A stretch of 46,203 nt of DNA from J014 sp964486055 (GCA_964486055.1 CAZALE010000011.1:1-46203); one strand, 5' to 3'. Numbered from the stretch's first letter, positions 15,478 to 25,271 are shown. Notes: generated from the sequence alone by a model not told the origin. Numbers and translations: made by a program.

Positions 15478-18129
15478 CTATAACGTTGTATGATCTTTTC
15501 TAAGATGAACGCCTCTTTCGCGGCGATAGTCATTATCAGCTCGTATTGTGTTAGTTTCCTCCATATGAGGATTGTTGGGTTCATTAGGGTCAGGAGTTGT
15601 AATATCAAACTCCCCACGTGCTGCGTGAACAGCATGTACTAATTCATGATGTAGACCGACGTCTCTAGGTCTTATTCTGTTCGTCACAGGGTTATCCGGA
15701 TTATATCTAACAGTTCCACCCGAGCCTTTCCCAGTTCCATTTATTCCATTTAGATTTGCCCCAGCCGGCAACGCATCTCCTACGTTAGTTGGAGAATAAG
15801 AATTACCTCCATTTGGTGTGCGCTGAATTGTTACCGTTTGACCACTATTATTCAAGCTGTTAAGAGTGTTCATTCCAGTTGGGTAGTTACTCATTTTTGT
15901 AAGATCTTCAATTACTTTGTTCTGAAAATCTGGATCGTTCTGATCTTTCCTAATCACTATACTATTTCCTACCCTCAAATCCCCATTGCTCAGGGTAGTT
16001 ACAGCAAATGGAGGAGCATGATAACCGCTTAAGGTTCGAGATGTTCGCCTTGGTGGGGCAGTTCCTCTTCTTTTAATAAGATTACCAGGTTCGCCTGTAT
16101 CTGCTGGCTCAGCATCAAGTGGGTCATTAATCAACGCGTTTGTAGTTCCCATAGCTGCGCCACCAGAATTTATCTTAACCATAGGACCTGAGATGGTAAT
16201 CCCTGATAAATCAATTGTTATAAAACTACCACCGACCTTTAAAGATATCTTACTTAGCGCCTCAAACGTGATCTCTTTTGCATTTAATTCATTTTTCCCT
16301 TTGATGAAGGTCTGTTTATCTCCTCTGACTTCATGTATTGAATTCTTTCTTATTGACTCGTTCAGATCTTGATCAATCTGTATGTGGACAGACTCTTTAA
16401 TGTGCAGATCATAATTTCCACTTACAGTGATGATTAGATTTCCCCTATTCTGATCATTCTGCTTACGACCTATGATTTCATGTTTACTTCCCCCACAGGT
16501 CTCATAAAATGAGCCACGAACCCTAACATCCATTCTTTTTTGTGCATGTATAAAAATTTGTTCTTCGCCCTTTTTATCCTCGAATCTGATTTCATTGAAT
16601 CCACCACCGCCCTTTGAGGAGTTTGATTTTATGGTCGACTTCGTTTTCTCGTCTGGTAATGCATAGGGTGGCATTGCGACTGGATTATAAACGCAACCCG
16701 TGATGATTGGCTGGTCCGGGTCGCCCTCGAGAAAATCTACTATCACCTCCATTCCAACGCGTGGAATAAACATCGTACCCCACTTGTTTCCGGCCCAAGT
16801 CTGGGCAACTCTGAGCCAACAAGAACTTGCTTCATCATCCTGGCCGTCTCTATCCCAGTGAAATTGCACTTTTACTCGTCCATACTTATCCGTGAAGATT
16901 TCCTCTCCTGCTGGTCCGACGACATAAGCTGTTTGACTACCATGAATTACAGGCTTTGGAGTAATCCTTGGAGGACGAAAAGGCGGATGTCCTGAACCAT
17001 ATGGAATACAGACAAATTTATTACCATAGGCTCCCTCAACTTCGTCCTCACTTATGTAAGATGGACTTTGAATGGCTTCATGGATTACCTCTGTAACGAC
17101 GTACTCACCATTTGCAGACTTATTTGGGTGATTATAAAGTGTGAATCGAAGTCCAGCTGAGAGAGCTGCACAATCAGAGATTCCTCTGATTGTTTTATAT
17201 TGTGAATCTATTTGTTCTACTCGATTTTTTATGCTGCGCTGGTTGTCTCGGAAGATCTTCAGGAGTTCCTCAGGTTGTTCTCCGCCGGTTTTGTCTATGC
17301 CGTCATACTTTCGTGCATAGCCTGCAGGAAATTCATAAATTTCTAGTTGTTGGTTATCACTGATTGGAAATCTACTCGGCATCTCTGCTGATAGGTTTTT
17401 ATGAGGCAATTGGAAATTATGATCCCAGAGAGTCACTCTGCCTGTTTGAAACCTATAATCTGTCCACCATCTTCCAATAGAACTTTCCCATCCCTCTCTC
17501 CCGCTAAGTTTTATATAAAAAGGAATCGAGTTTTTACAGCATTGACGATGGGATAATGGTGTATCTGCAATTATGAGTAAATGATTTCCTGGGAGATGTT
17601 CAAAATAATAATAAATCCCTTCTTCCTCCATTAAACGTGAGGCAAAATCAAAGTCTGATTCTCTATATTGAACGCAATAATTTCGTGGCTCGTAGGTTTC
17701 CCTGAGCTCAAAAACTACCTGGAATCCTTCAAAAATTTTTCTGAGTATTTCAGGAACCGTCATGTGTTGGAAAATACGACTTTGAACGTTTTGAGTGAGT
17801 TTCCATATTGCTGGGACAACTTTTGCGGAGTATTTGGAAAATCTTGTATCGCGCTCGCCCTGAGAGAATTGTTGCACAATACCATTAAAATATCTCTCAA
17901 CTCCATCCTTCTGATAAACCCCGATGGTTACCATTTGACCCAGTATTTCAACCGGATTAATTTCTAATACAGCATAATCTGGCTCATTTTCCTCATGTAA
18001 TAGTTCGAGTTCTATCTCAAAAAGTCTAGATATTCCCTCATTGACTTTGATTTTTTGGATCAACAAAAAATCTTTCTCGAAAGGAGTGTCTATTGTGAGT
18101 AATCTTCCTCTTTGGGTTGTCCAGCCCAT
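15478..18129 (-). CDS. VgrG spike with C-terminal M91-like zinc metallopeptidase effector domain
   Basis: About 883 residues. The gp27-like part begins GWTTQRGRLLTIDTPFEKDF and includes YCVQYRESDFDFASRLMEEE. The gp5-like OB region shows TDKYGRVKVQFHWDRDG, CWLRVAQTWAGNKWG and PRVGMEVIVDFLEGDPDQP. A beta-helix follows (repeats around HEIIGRKQN to KINSGG). About 200 extra residues then end in HHELVHAVHAARGEF, an HExxH zinc site (residues 828-832), plus HMEETNTIRADNDYRRERG, resembling M91 (NleD-type) peptidases. It is thus an evolved VgrG: spike plus a toxin that may cleave a target-cell protein. The ATG at 18129 is chosen; a TTG at 18141 is possible. No sheath or baseplate genes are in the window. 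Confidence 0.92.
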   Translation of the reverse strand: MGWTTQRGRLLTIDTPFEKDFLLIQKIKVNEGISRLFEIELELLHEENEPDYAVLEINPVEILGQMVTIGVYQKDGVERYFNGIVQQFSQGERDTRFSKYSAKVVPAIWKLTQNVQSRIFQHMTVPEILRKIFEGFQVVFELRETYEPRNYCVQYRESDFDFASRLMEEEGIYYYFEHLPGNHLLIIADTPLSHRQCCKNSIPFYIKLSGREGWESSIGRWWTDYRFQTGRVTLWDHNFQLPHKNLSAEMPSRFPISDNQQLEIYEFPAGYARKYDGIDKTGGEQPEELLKIFRDNQRSIKNRVEQIDSQYKTIRGISDCAALSAGLRFTLYNHPNKSANGEYVVTEVIHEAIQSPSYISEDEVEGAYGNKFVCIPYGSGHPPFRPPRITPKPVIHGSQTAYVVGPAGEEIFTDKYGRVKVQFHWDRDGQDDEASSCWLRVAQTWAGNKWGTMFIPRVGMEVIVDFLEGDPDQPIITGCVYNPVAMPPYALPDEKTKSTIKSNSSKGGGGFNEIRFEDKKGEEQIFIHAQKRMDVRVRGSFYETCGGSKHEIIGRKQNDQNRGNLIITVSGNYDLHIKESVHIQIDQDLNESIRKNSIHEVRGDKQTFIKGKNELNAKEITFEALSKISLKVGGSFITIDLSGITISGPMVKINSGGAAMGTTNALINDPLDAEPADTGEPGNLIKRRGTAPPRRTSRTLSGYHAPPFAVTTLSNGDLRVGNSIVIRKDQNDPDFQNKVIEDLTKMSNYPTGMNTLNSLNNSGQTVTIQRTPNGGNSYSPTNVGDALPAGANLNGINGTGKGSGGTVRYNPDNPVTNRIRPRDVGLHHELVHAVHAARGEFDITTPDPNEPNNPHMEETNTIRADNDYRRERGVHLRKDHTTL

Positions 18130-18346
18130 AGTCCTATCCAACCTTGTTAATAAAAACTCAGTACCTCTTCATGTTTAAGTTGAGTGTTTGCTTTGGAGAT
18201 TTTCATGAACTTCATTCTTCAGTTATTTGTTAAGTGATATGAGTTGAATTTACAAACTCACCATCATTCGTCTAATGATCAAGATAGCTATTTGTGAATG
18301 AATTTGCTGAGAAATAGCGAAATGGATGCTGATTTTAGACATCGAC

Positions 18347-18352
18347 TATAAT
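18347..18352 (+). promoter_or_regulatory. -10 element within the alternative N-terminal extension of the PBP gene
   Basis: TATAAT lies 36 nt before the ATG at 18389 and 18 nt past the upstream ATG at 18326. If used, it excludes the upstream start. No good -35 was seen. Confidence 0.35.
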
Positions 18353-18388
18353 AAAGCTATAAACTATGAAAGGCAAATAGTATTTTTG

Positions 18389-21199
18389 ATGAAAAAGGCG
18401 CGGTATAACAAATCTTATGCGAGACGGTCTGCTGCTCCTTTCAGACCTGCGAAGCCTAGTTTCTCACGACGAGCATTAAATTTCCTTGTTAATCCATGGG
18501 TAGTAGGCGTCTTATCCCTTCTTTTTGTCACTATAGCTTTAATTGCGATCTACTTTTGGATAGAGTATTCGACGAAAATAGACCTGATGTTGAGCGGGCG
18601 TATATTTACGAGATATGCGGGAATTTACTCAGCACCTCGCGTCATATATGAAGGCGAGTCGATCTCTCGAGATGATCTGATTAAATATCTAAAATCTGCA
18701 GGATACGTAGAGAGAAATGATAAAGCTGACGAGAGTAGGAGTAGATATAAAGTCGTTGATAATGCGTTAATTATTGAGCCTGGAGAGTCAGCGGTCATAA
18801 ATGGAGAAAAATTGTTTCCATCCTTATCCATAAAATTTGCAAAAGATGGTAGCAAGATTCTCTCAATACAAGATTTACAGACAGGTAGAAATTTAAAGCG
18901 AACAAAGTTAGAACCTAGAATTTTAAGTTCTATAGCAGGGGAAGGCGACGGTCGCAGGAAAGTAGTTACATTCAAAGACCTGCCAGATCACCTGATCAAG
19001 GCTATTATCGTTACCGAAGACAGGTCGTTTTTTGAGCATCATGGAGTTAATTTCAGAGGTATTTTACGGGCTTTGTGGAGAAGATATGAGTCAGAAGATG
19101 ATAGTCCATTAGCCTATCAAGGTGGATCCTCGATAACTCAACAACTTGTTAAGAATCTTTTTCTCACTCCTGAAAAAACGATCAAGCGTAAGCTACAAGA
19201 AGCATACATGTCAATCATTCTCGAGACCAGACTCACAAAGGAAGAGATATTTACTCTGTACATAAATCAGATTTATCTGGGACAGCAGGCAGGACTTGCC
19301 ATATATGGAGTAGGGGAGGCGGCTGATGCGTATTTTGGTAAGGATGTGTCTCAATTAAATCTAGCTGAGTCGGCTTTTATTGCCGGCTTAATAAGAAGTC
19401 CTAACAGGTACAATCCTTATAAAACCCCGGAGCGGGCGATCGAGAGACGCAATCAAGTTCTCATATCGATGTTAGAAGCAGGTGAAATAACAAGTGATCA
19501 ATTCAACCAAGCTAGGCAAGAGCCGCTCAAATTAATAACTCCTAATCGCCCAGAATTAATGGATATACCTTACTTTACTCAGTATGTCGAGGAAGAGTTA
19601 CAGAAGTATGTCAATGACCCGGATGCCTTACAGCATTTACGTATCTACACTACGATCGATGTAGATTTACAAGAGGCGGCTTACAGAGCAGTAACAAAAA
19701 GATTAGAGAAACTTGAAAAACTATTTCCAAAAAAAGACAAGAATCAACTTCAGGCAGCACTCGTGGCTCTAGATCCAAAGACTGGAGATATTTTAGCGAT
19801 GATAGGTGGGAGAAATTTTCTAGATAATCAGTTTAATAGAGCAACGAGCGCGATGCGGCAGCCGGGCTCCGTTTTTAAACCGATAGTTTATGCAGCTGCT
19901 ATCAATTCTGCCTATGATCTATCCTCCAGAACATTTACTGCGGCTACGACTTTTAAGGACGAAAAGAAGGTGTTCACATACGGACGCGAGACCTATTCGC
20001 CCAACAATTTCGGAGATGTTTTCACAAACAAGGAAATTACCTTGCGCGATGCTCTGGTGAAGTCAAAGAATGTAATTACTGTAGAGCTTGCGATGGAATT
20101 AAACATTGGGAAAGTAATGAATCTCGCTCACAAATTCGGATTACCGAAGGTTGAGAAGGCCTATCCTTCAATGGCTTTAGGCACTGCAGAAGCCACACCA
20201 CTTCAGATCGCCACTGCTTACAGCGTCTTTGCGAATTTAGGTGAGAGAGTTTCACCTAAGCCAATTAGTTTCTTAGCCTCAGGAGACGGCAGAATTGTTA
20301 AGCAGCCAAATTCAGAAAAAGTCAAGGTTTTGCCGCCTGATGTTGTGTATATTGTAAACGACATGATGAAAGATGTGATTAATCGAGGAACAGGTGCGGC
20401 AGTTCAAAATTGGGGCATAAAGAATAGTCCTGGAAAGGCTTTTGCCGGAAAGACAGGAACGTCGCGTGACGGGTGGTTCGCCGGATTTACTCCAAATATC
20501 GTATGTGTTGTTTATGTAGGATTTGATGATGGATCTGATTTAGGTCTAAAGGGCGCAGACTCTGCGTTGCCTATCTGGGCTGACTTCATGAAAACCGCAT
20601 TAGAGCTACATCCTGAGTGGAATGGTGATTGGATGATGCCAGATACCATAGTTAAGGCAGAAATAGATATTCGCGATGGTAAGCTGATTCGTGAGGTTGA
20701 TAGTCATGAGCCGGAATATACAACAAGCCAGACGAATGAAAGGGCTATTACAGATCAACGTCAGTCAGTAGCGTCAAATGTTGGTGATACATCTCAAAAA
20801 GTAGAGGAAGTGCCGCCTCAGTCCCGACGCATAGAACTATTTATACGTGGCACTCTTCCAACTTCAACGCCTATGCCTATAGAAAGCCCTAATGAGGAAT
20901 TAGTACCCGAGAATTCAGCGCCTATTGATGCGAATCCACTGTCGCAATCGTGGACTGATCAAGCAGAAAAATCGATTGTAAGTTCTACTCCAGAGGTTAC
21001 CCCAGAGACAAATGCAGGTCCTTTTAACGGAAAAAGTGGAGAATCGCCGATAAAGAAAACGATTATTCTTGTAACGATTTGCAAAACATCAGGACTACGA
21101 GCAACTGATTTTTGTCCAGAAAAGGAACAAAAAAGCTTTGTCTCTGGCGAAGAGCCCAAGGAGTATTGTTATATTCACTCAGGAAATCAGCCTAATTAA
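18389..21199 (+). CDS. Bifunctional class A penicillin-binding protein (PBP1B-like)
   Basis: 936 residues from the ATG at 18389; an in-frame ATG at 18326 would add 21 residues but overlaps a TATAAT. Order: basic cytoplasmic tail, one membrane segment (about 37-58), a UB2H-like domain (APRVIYEGESISRDDLIKYL), the GT51 transglycosylase (TEDRSFFEHHG with catalytic E210; QGGSSITQQLVKNLF), then the transpeptidase with SVFK (S494, K497), SKN (S559) and KTGT (K688). A Pro/Ser/Thr-rich tail ends in a four-Cys segment (TICKTSGLRATDFCPE...YCYIH). It polymerises and crosslinks peptidoglycan in the periplasm. The 3' end overlaps the convergent Uma2-type gene by 4 bp. Confidence 0.95.
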   Translation: MKKARYNKSYARRSAAPFRPAKPSFSRRALNFLVNPWVVGVLSLLFVTIALIAIYFWIEYSTKIDLMLSGRIFTRYAGIYSAPRVIYEGESISRDDLIKYLKSAGYVERNDKADESRSRYKVVDNALIIEPGESAVINGEKLFPSLSIKFAKDGSKILSIQDLQTGRNLKRTKLEPRILSSIAGEGDGRRKVVTFKDLPDHLIKAIIVTEDRSFFEHHGVNFRGILRALWRRYESEDDSPLAYQGGSSITQQLVKNLFLTPEKTIKRKLQEAYMSIILETRLTKEEIFTLYINQIYLGQQAGLAIYGVGEAADAYFGKDVSQLNLAESAFIAGLIRSPNRYNPYKTPERAIERRNQVLISMLEAGEITSDQFNQARQEPLKLITPNRPELMDIPYFTQYVEEELQKYVNDPDALQHLRIYTTIDVDLQEAAYRAVTKRLEKLEKLFPKKDKNQLQAALVALDPKTGDILAMIGGRNFLDNQFNRATSAMRQPGSVFKPIVYAAAINSAYDLSSRTFTAATTFKDEKKVFTYGRETYSPNNFGDVFTNKEITLRDALVKSKNVITVELAMELNIGKVMNLAHKFGLPKVEKAYPSMALGTAEATPLQIATAYSVFANLGERVSPKPISFLASGDGRIVKQPNSEKVKVLPPDVVYIVNDMMKDVINRGTGAAVQNWGIKNSPGKAFAGKTGTSRDGWFAGFTPNIVCVVYVGFDDGSDLGLKGADSALPIWADFMKTALELHPEWNGDWMMPDTIVKAEIDIRDGKLIREVDSHEPEYTTSQTNERAITDQRQSVASNVGDTSQKVEEVPPQSRRIELFIRGTLPTSTPMPIESPNEELVPENSAPIDANPLSQSWTDQAEKSIVSSTPEVTPETNAGPFNGKSGESPIKKTIILVTICKTSGLRATDFCPEKEQKSFVSGEEPKEYCYIHSGNQPN

Positions 21200-21777
21200 T
21201 TTATTGCTTGCGATTTGATTGATGGTTCATCGAGTCTCACCTGGGTGTATATCTCAGCAAGTGAAACTTTGCAATTTACAGAGTCTAAGCTTATGATGTC
21301 ATCGGCCGAGTTGTAGATGCGATAGACCCACTGGCGTTGATTTTGTTTAAAATAATGCTCGACTCTCATTTCATCTTCGCTTATGAGCAGAATTTCCTTG
21401 ATGCTTTCAGTTTCTATGTATTGCTCGAGTTTGATTGTTTTATCCTCATGAGCGCTTTTTTTAGAGAATATTTCAACCACCAGTGTCGGGTTCACTAAAA
21501 CATTGGCTGCATCGTTAGAGAATTTAGGCTCATTAGCTACAATTACTATATCTGGATAGAGAGAGAAGCTTTGATTAAGTTGTACGCACATGTCCCTAGA
21601 GTAAATTTCGCATTTACTCCCGCGAATTCGACTACCAATTGCAACAATGGTATTCGTATTAATTAGGCTATGGCGACGACTAGCTCCATTTCTGCCGTTT
21701 GCCGCGTCTGTGGCTCGTTCGTCGTAGTAGTTCTGCGTGTTTTTTCTCTCGGTTTGCGCTAAAATTTTTTCATTCAT
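21196..21777 (-). CDS. Uma2 family (DUF820) restriction-endonuclease-fold protein
   Basis: 193 residues. The PD-(D/E)xK core is visible: YPDIVIVANEP, then LVVEIFSKKS, a Lys/Tyr helix KLEQYIETESIKEILLI and RVEHYFKQN. Family members are widespread, often multi-copy and of unknown biological role; nuclease activity is assumed from the fold. The first 75 residues are polar and rich in Asn and Arg. Divergent from lpxD (67 bp) and convergent with the PBP gene, with stop codons interleaved (4-bp overlap). No SD before the ATG. Confidence 0.85.
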   Translation of the reverse strand: MNEKILAQTERKNTQNYYDERATDAANGRNGASRRHSLINTNTIVAIGSRIRGSKCEIYSRDMCVQLNQSFSLYPDIVIVANEPKFSNDAANVLVNPTLVVEIFSKKSAHEDKTIKLEQYIETESIKEILLISEDEMRVEHYFKQNQRQWVYRIYNSADDIISLDSVNCKVSLAEIYTQVRLDEPSIKSQAIN

Positions 21778-21810
21778 GTCGTTAACCCCAAAAGAAAGTT
21801 TAAGAGTATT

Positions 21811-21838
21811 TTGACATAGCTTAAACGGTTTTTACAAG
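21811..21838 (+). promoter_or_regulatory. Promoter of lpxD abutting its start codon
   Basis: Perfect -35 TTGACA (21811-21816), a 16-nt spacer and TACAAG (21833-21838, 4 of 6), followed by 6 nt and the ATG. The predicted transcript starts at the initiation codon, and there is no SD. Confidence 0.5.
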
Positions 21839-21844
21839 ATTTTT

Positions 21845-22879
21845 ATGAGATTGAAAGAATTAGCAGAGAAGACATTTTCGATCATAGAACGAGGCGATGA
21901 GGACCTTGAGATAATAGGAGCCGCAGGTTTAAATCTTGCAGAGAAGGGATACATAACGTTTCTTTCGAATCCAAAATACACGGCTCAGGTTATGCAGACA
22001 AAGGCCAGTGCAATTTTTTTAGGTCAGAATGAGCCGATCAAAAGAGAAGACATAGCAGTTTTACGTACGAATGATCCTTATCTTGCCTACACTCGTGCTC
22101 TTCGTTTGTTTCATCCTAGCTTGCCGATAAATCCATTTATGCATCCCTCGGCAATCATAGATCCAACTGCAGTAATATCTGAAAAAGTAGAAATAATGGC
22201 CAATGTGGTGATTGGTAAGCGATGTCGAATAGAGGAAAATGTAAAAATATATCCGAATGTGACGATCTATGATGATGTTGTAATTGGAGCTAATACTATA
22301 ATTCATTCCGGGGTTTCGATAAGGGAGGGAACTCGAATAGGGGCAAACTGCATAATTCAAAATAACGCGACGATAGGCTCTGATGGGTTCGGGTACGCAC
22401 GTGATGAAGAAAAAAAATGGCTCAAGATTCCGCAGATTGGAGTAGTAATAATAGAGGACGATGTTGAGATAGGTGCTAACACGACAATAGATCGTGCATC
22501 AGTGGGCGAAACGAGGATAAAACGCGGAGCAAAAATCGATAATTTGGTTCAAATAGGGCATTCATGTTTGATCGAAGAAGATGCGTTAATTTGTGCTCAG
22601 ACTGGTTTAGCTGGTAGCTCGCACATAGGCAAACGTGTTATCTTAGCAGGACAAGTTGGCATTGCAGGCCATTTGAGAGTTGGAGATGACGTTGTCATAA
22701 CTGCGAAATCTGCGACTTCACATGATGTGGAGAATGGAAGAGTGATTTCTGGTATCCCTGCATTCGATAACAGGGAATGGTTGCGTTCAGTCGCCGCGTT
22801 TAAGAGATTGGGTGAGATGAGTAAAAAACTTAAGGAATTGGAACGAAAAATTGAAAAAATCTTGCATAATGGAGAATAA
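21845..22879 (+). CDS. lpxD: UDP-3-O-acylglucosamine N-acyltransferase
   Basis: 344 residues, the usual length. An N-terminal LpxD domain (EKGYITFLSNPKYTAQVMQT) is followed by left-handed beta-helix hexapeptide repeats (AVISEKVEIMANVVIG through IGHSCLIEE) and a C-terminal helix. The catalytic His of QIGHSC falls at residue 239, the same number as in E. coli. It adds the second acyl chain to UDP-glucosamine in lipid A synthesis in the cytoplasm, proving an LPS-type outer membrane. It stands apart from fabZ/lpxA, unlike the common cluster. Confidence 0.97.
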   Translation: MRLKELAEKTFSIIERGDEDLEIIGAAGLNLAEKGYITFLSNPKYTAQVMQTKASAIFLGQNEPIKREDIAVLRTNDPYLAYTRALRLFHPSLPINPFMHPSAIIDPTAVISEKVEIMANVVIGKRCRIEENVKIYPNVTIYDDVVIGANTIIHSGVSIREGTRIGANCIIQNNATIGSDGFGYARDEEKKWLKIPQIGVVIIEDDVEIGANTTIDRASVGETRIKRGAKIDNLVQIGHSCLIEEDALICAQTGLAGSSHIGKRVILAGQVGIAGHLRVGDDVVITAKSATSHDVENGRVISGIPAFDNREWLRSVAAFKRLGEMSKKLKELERKIEKILHNGE

Positions 22880-22901
22880 AATCCTGACTGCAATTTTTAT
22901 C

Positions 22902-24338
22902 TCACTGCTGAACTTTCTTCAGTCGCGCTGTAAATTTTCCGAGGGTGAATTGAAGCGGTAATCTTGCATCATCATTCGAGAGCCAGACTTTAGCGCCTGC
23001 TTGATCTATTTTTTGATTTCCAGTGCGAATTGAGACGACTGTAGTTTCTATCTTCCTACCGTCAAATTCGAGCTGCTCTTGTGATATGGGGCTAAATGTG
23101 ACTATTGAGTATTTGTCTTTAAAAAGAACCGCAACTCTGATATCGCTAAGTTTATTCTTTTGATACTGTAGTTTGAACGTGCGAAGAGCATAAGCTAAAG
23201 AGAGGATGCTATGAGTGCCGACTGGAATCTCAAAACGCATCGAATTAGAGGGGTTGAATGCTAAACCGTTATCCTGCTCAAATTCGACCGACTGAGAATA
23301 ACCAGATAAATTACCTGAGAGTTTAGCTTCGAAACTCATCGGAATTAAGCTGTTTGGATAAATCCAAGATATGAAATAGTCGCCCTTATTGAAATTTGAA
23401 GATGATTGAGTGACCTCAGCCATTAGTAATACAGCATCTTTACCCTTGAACAATTTTCTTTCCTTGACTTGAAGCGTGATTGTTGCAATTTTTTGTGTTT
23501 GCAGGGTAATTTCGTACAGGAGCGTTTCACCTAGTGAAAATGGTAGGTCTGAGGAGAGAGGTTGGTTTTCAACGTATGGGGTCGGCTTAACTGTCGGTTT
23601 GGGAGTCGGTTGCGGCGTCTGACTTGGCTCAGAGTCTGGCGTCTTATTATTTTCTTTGATTACGTCGTTTTCATCTGCGATTTTGACCTGTAAACTTGCT
23701 ATGCTGATGGTGAAATTGCCTTTTTTGCTAGTAAATCTTACCATGACCGGTAATCGGCGCTCATCCTCTGTGATATACATCTGAACTTTTTTTAGACCCA
23801 ATTCATCGAAATACGAACTCTGCATTTCTATTCGTGAGGTTTCAAACTCGCCAATATCCGTTCGTAACCGTGTCTTGTAATTACTTTGCCAGGAGAGCGT
23901 ATATGATCTATCGTTTTCTTGAAACACTATGTTATTGGCTCCAGCCCTGATTTGATAAATAGCGGTCAAAAAGCTGTGATAACTGGTCGCAGCATCTAGG
24001 ATAACTTCTCTCGGAATAGCTTCTTCATTAAAAACCGTACGTGTGTATAACGGCATTCCACTTTTAAGTGAGATTATGCAGGTTTGCTCACGATTGATGG
24101 GATAAATTGCATTGAGAAGATTCGTGGTGGCCACTCTAAACCTGAGCTCGAGTGCATCTTCATTTCTGAATTTTCCTTTAGAAGCTAACCAAGCCTCGAT
24201 AAACCCTACCTCTTGAGAGTTTTCAAATAGAATGCTGTAAGTTACTTTCTCACCAACTTTGAAAGGTGAAGACTCTTGAGCCATGAGACCTGTGCTAAGT
24301 AAAAGTAAGCAAATGAGTGCTCGTACGATGTTACTCAT
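22902..24338 (-). CDS. Secreted protein with two DUF3108 domains
   Basis: 478 residues with a signal peptide (NIVRALICLLLLSTGLMAQ). Two copies of a DUF3108-type beta domain are visible. The first begins FKVGEKVTYSILFEN and the second FSLGETLLYEITLQTQ; each is followed by an INREQ/ISWIYP-type strand and a late KVWLSNDDARLPLQF or ITEDERRLPVMVRF strand. A Pro/Thr linker (TPQPTPKPTVKPTP) joins them near residues 240-258. The function of DUF3108 is not established; such proteins occur in the periplasm. The start overlaps the pyrF stop (ATGA), so translation is coupled. Confidence 0.85.
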   Translation of the reverse strand: MSNIVRALICLLLLSTGLMAQESSPFKVGEKVTYSILFENSQEVGFIEAWLASKGKFRNEDALELRFRVATTNLLNAIYPINREQTCIISLKSGMPLYTRTVFNEEAIPREVILDAATSYHSFLTAIYQIRAGANNIVFQENDRSYTLSWQSNYKTRLRTDIGEFETSRIEMQSSYFDELGLKKVQMYITEDERRLPVMVRFTSKKGNFTISIASLQVKIADENDVIKENNKTPDSEPSQTPQPTPKPTVKPTPYVENQPLSSDLPFSLGETLLYEITLQTQKIATITLQVKERKLFKGKDAVLLMAEVTQSSSNFNKGDYFISWIYPNSLIPMSFEAKLSGNLSGYSQSVEFEQDNGLAFNPSNSMRFEIPVGTHSILSLAYALRTFKLQYQKNKLSDIRVAVLFKDKYSIVTFSPISQEQLEFDGRKIETTVVSIRTGNQKIDQAGAKVWLSNDDARLPLQFTLGKFTARLKKVQQ

Positions 24339-25048
24339 TGTAATTCTTCCATTTCCTGCAAAATCTGATTAACAACTTGACGACGATTCTTTGAGTGAAG
24401 AATCGGGCGTCCGATGACTAGATAATCTGAGCCTGCAATTATTGCATCTCTTGCTGTCATTACACGTTTCTGATCATCATGTGTTGCAGAAATTAAACGA
24501 ATGCCGGGGGTCACGATTACAAAACTCTCTTTAGTAACTTTTTTTATTTGAGATGCCTCGTGAGCCGAAGCCACGACGCCATCAAGACCTGCAGTTTCAG
24601 CCAATTTTGAGAACTTGAGCACGCAAGACTTAAGTTCTTCTTGAATTTCCATGGTCTCTAGATCTTTTTGTGTATGGCTCGTCAATATGGTTACTCCGAT
24701 AATTTTAGGCTTGGGTTTATTGGAGATCTCACAATAGTTGATCACCTCCTCGACGGTTCGCCTCATCATTTCGATCCCGCCAAGGACATGCAAATTAAAC
24801 ATCCAGACCCCAAGCTTGGTCGCTTCTAGACTGGCTTTAGCAGTTGTATTCGGTATGTCATGAAACTTCAAATCCAGGAAAATCTTTTCGCCGCGATCTA
24901 CTAGAAAGCGAACAAGATCAGGTCCAGCTGATACGAATAGTTGTAACCCTATCTTGAAAGCGCCTACTAAGCCACTTAGTTCATCAACTATGGTCAGTGC
25001 TTCTTCTTTTGAGGAAACGTCCAGAGCTACAATCAATCTGTCTTTCAC
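24335..25048 (-). CDS. pyrF: Orotidine 5'-phosphate decarboxylase
   Basis: 237 residues. RLIVALDVSSKEEAL at the start, the catalytic FLDLKFHDIPNT (D59, K61, D64), VTILTSHT, and the phosphate-binding TPGIRL and SDYLVIGRPI near the C-terminus. Last step of de novo UMP synthesis; carB in the same window supplies the first precursor. It starts with GTG, preceded by AAGGGAT about 11 nt away. Heads a two-gene unit with the DUF3108 protein. Confidence 0.97.
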   Translation of the reverse strand: MKDRLIVALDVSSKEEALTIVDELSGLVGAFKIGLQLFVSAGPDLVRFLVDRGEKIFLDLKFHDIPNTTAKASLEATKLGVWMFNLHVLGGIEMMRRTVEEVINYCEISNKPKPKIIGVTILTSHTQKDLETMEIQEELKSCVLKFSKLAETAGLDGVVASAHEASQIKKVTKESFVIVTPGIRLISATHDDQKRVMTARDAIIAGSDYLVIGRPILHSKNRRQVVNQILQEMEELQ

Positions 25049-25271
25049 AGCTTACTAATCCCTTATTGATTTATGTGTGTTTCACGAGTCTTGCATCTTT
25101 AGTACAAGTCACTGCGATTTTCTTTTTAGAAACTCGTTTCATGAACCAATATTTGGCAAAAGTATCGAAATTGAACTCAGCTTGCTTAGTCATCTTATTT
25201 CGCTTTTAGCCGGCAGAAGATGATGTTAAAGGCAAACATTGCTGGCTACGAAAAATGCCCTACGGCTGTAT

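Noticed and set aside
15444..15635. 63-residue minus-strand open frame
   Set aside because: It lies over the 3' end of vgrG in another frame, covering the HExxH coding region, and has no SD or recognisable content.
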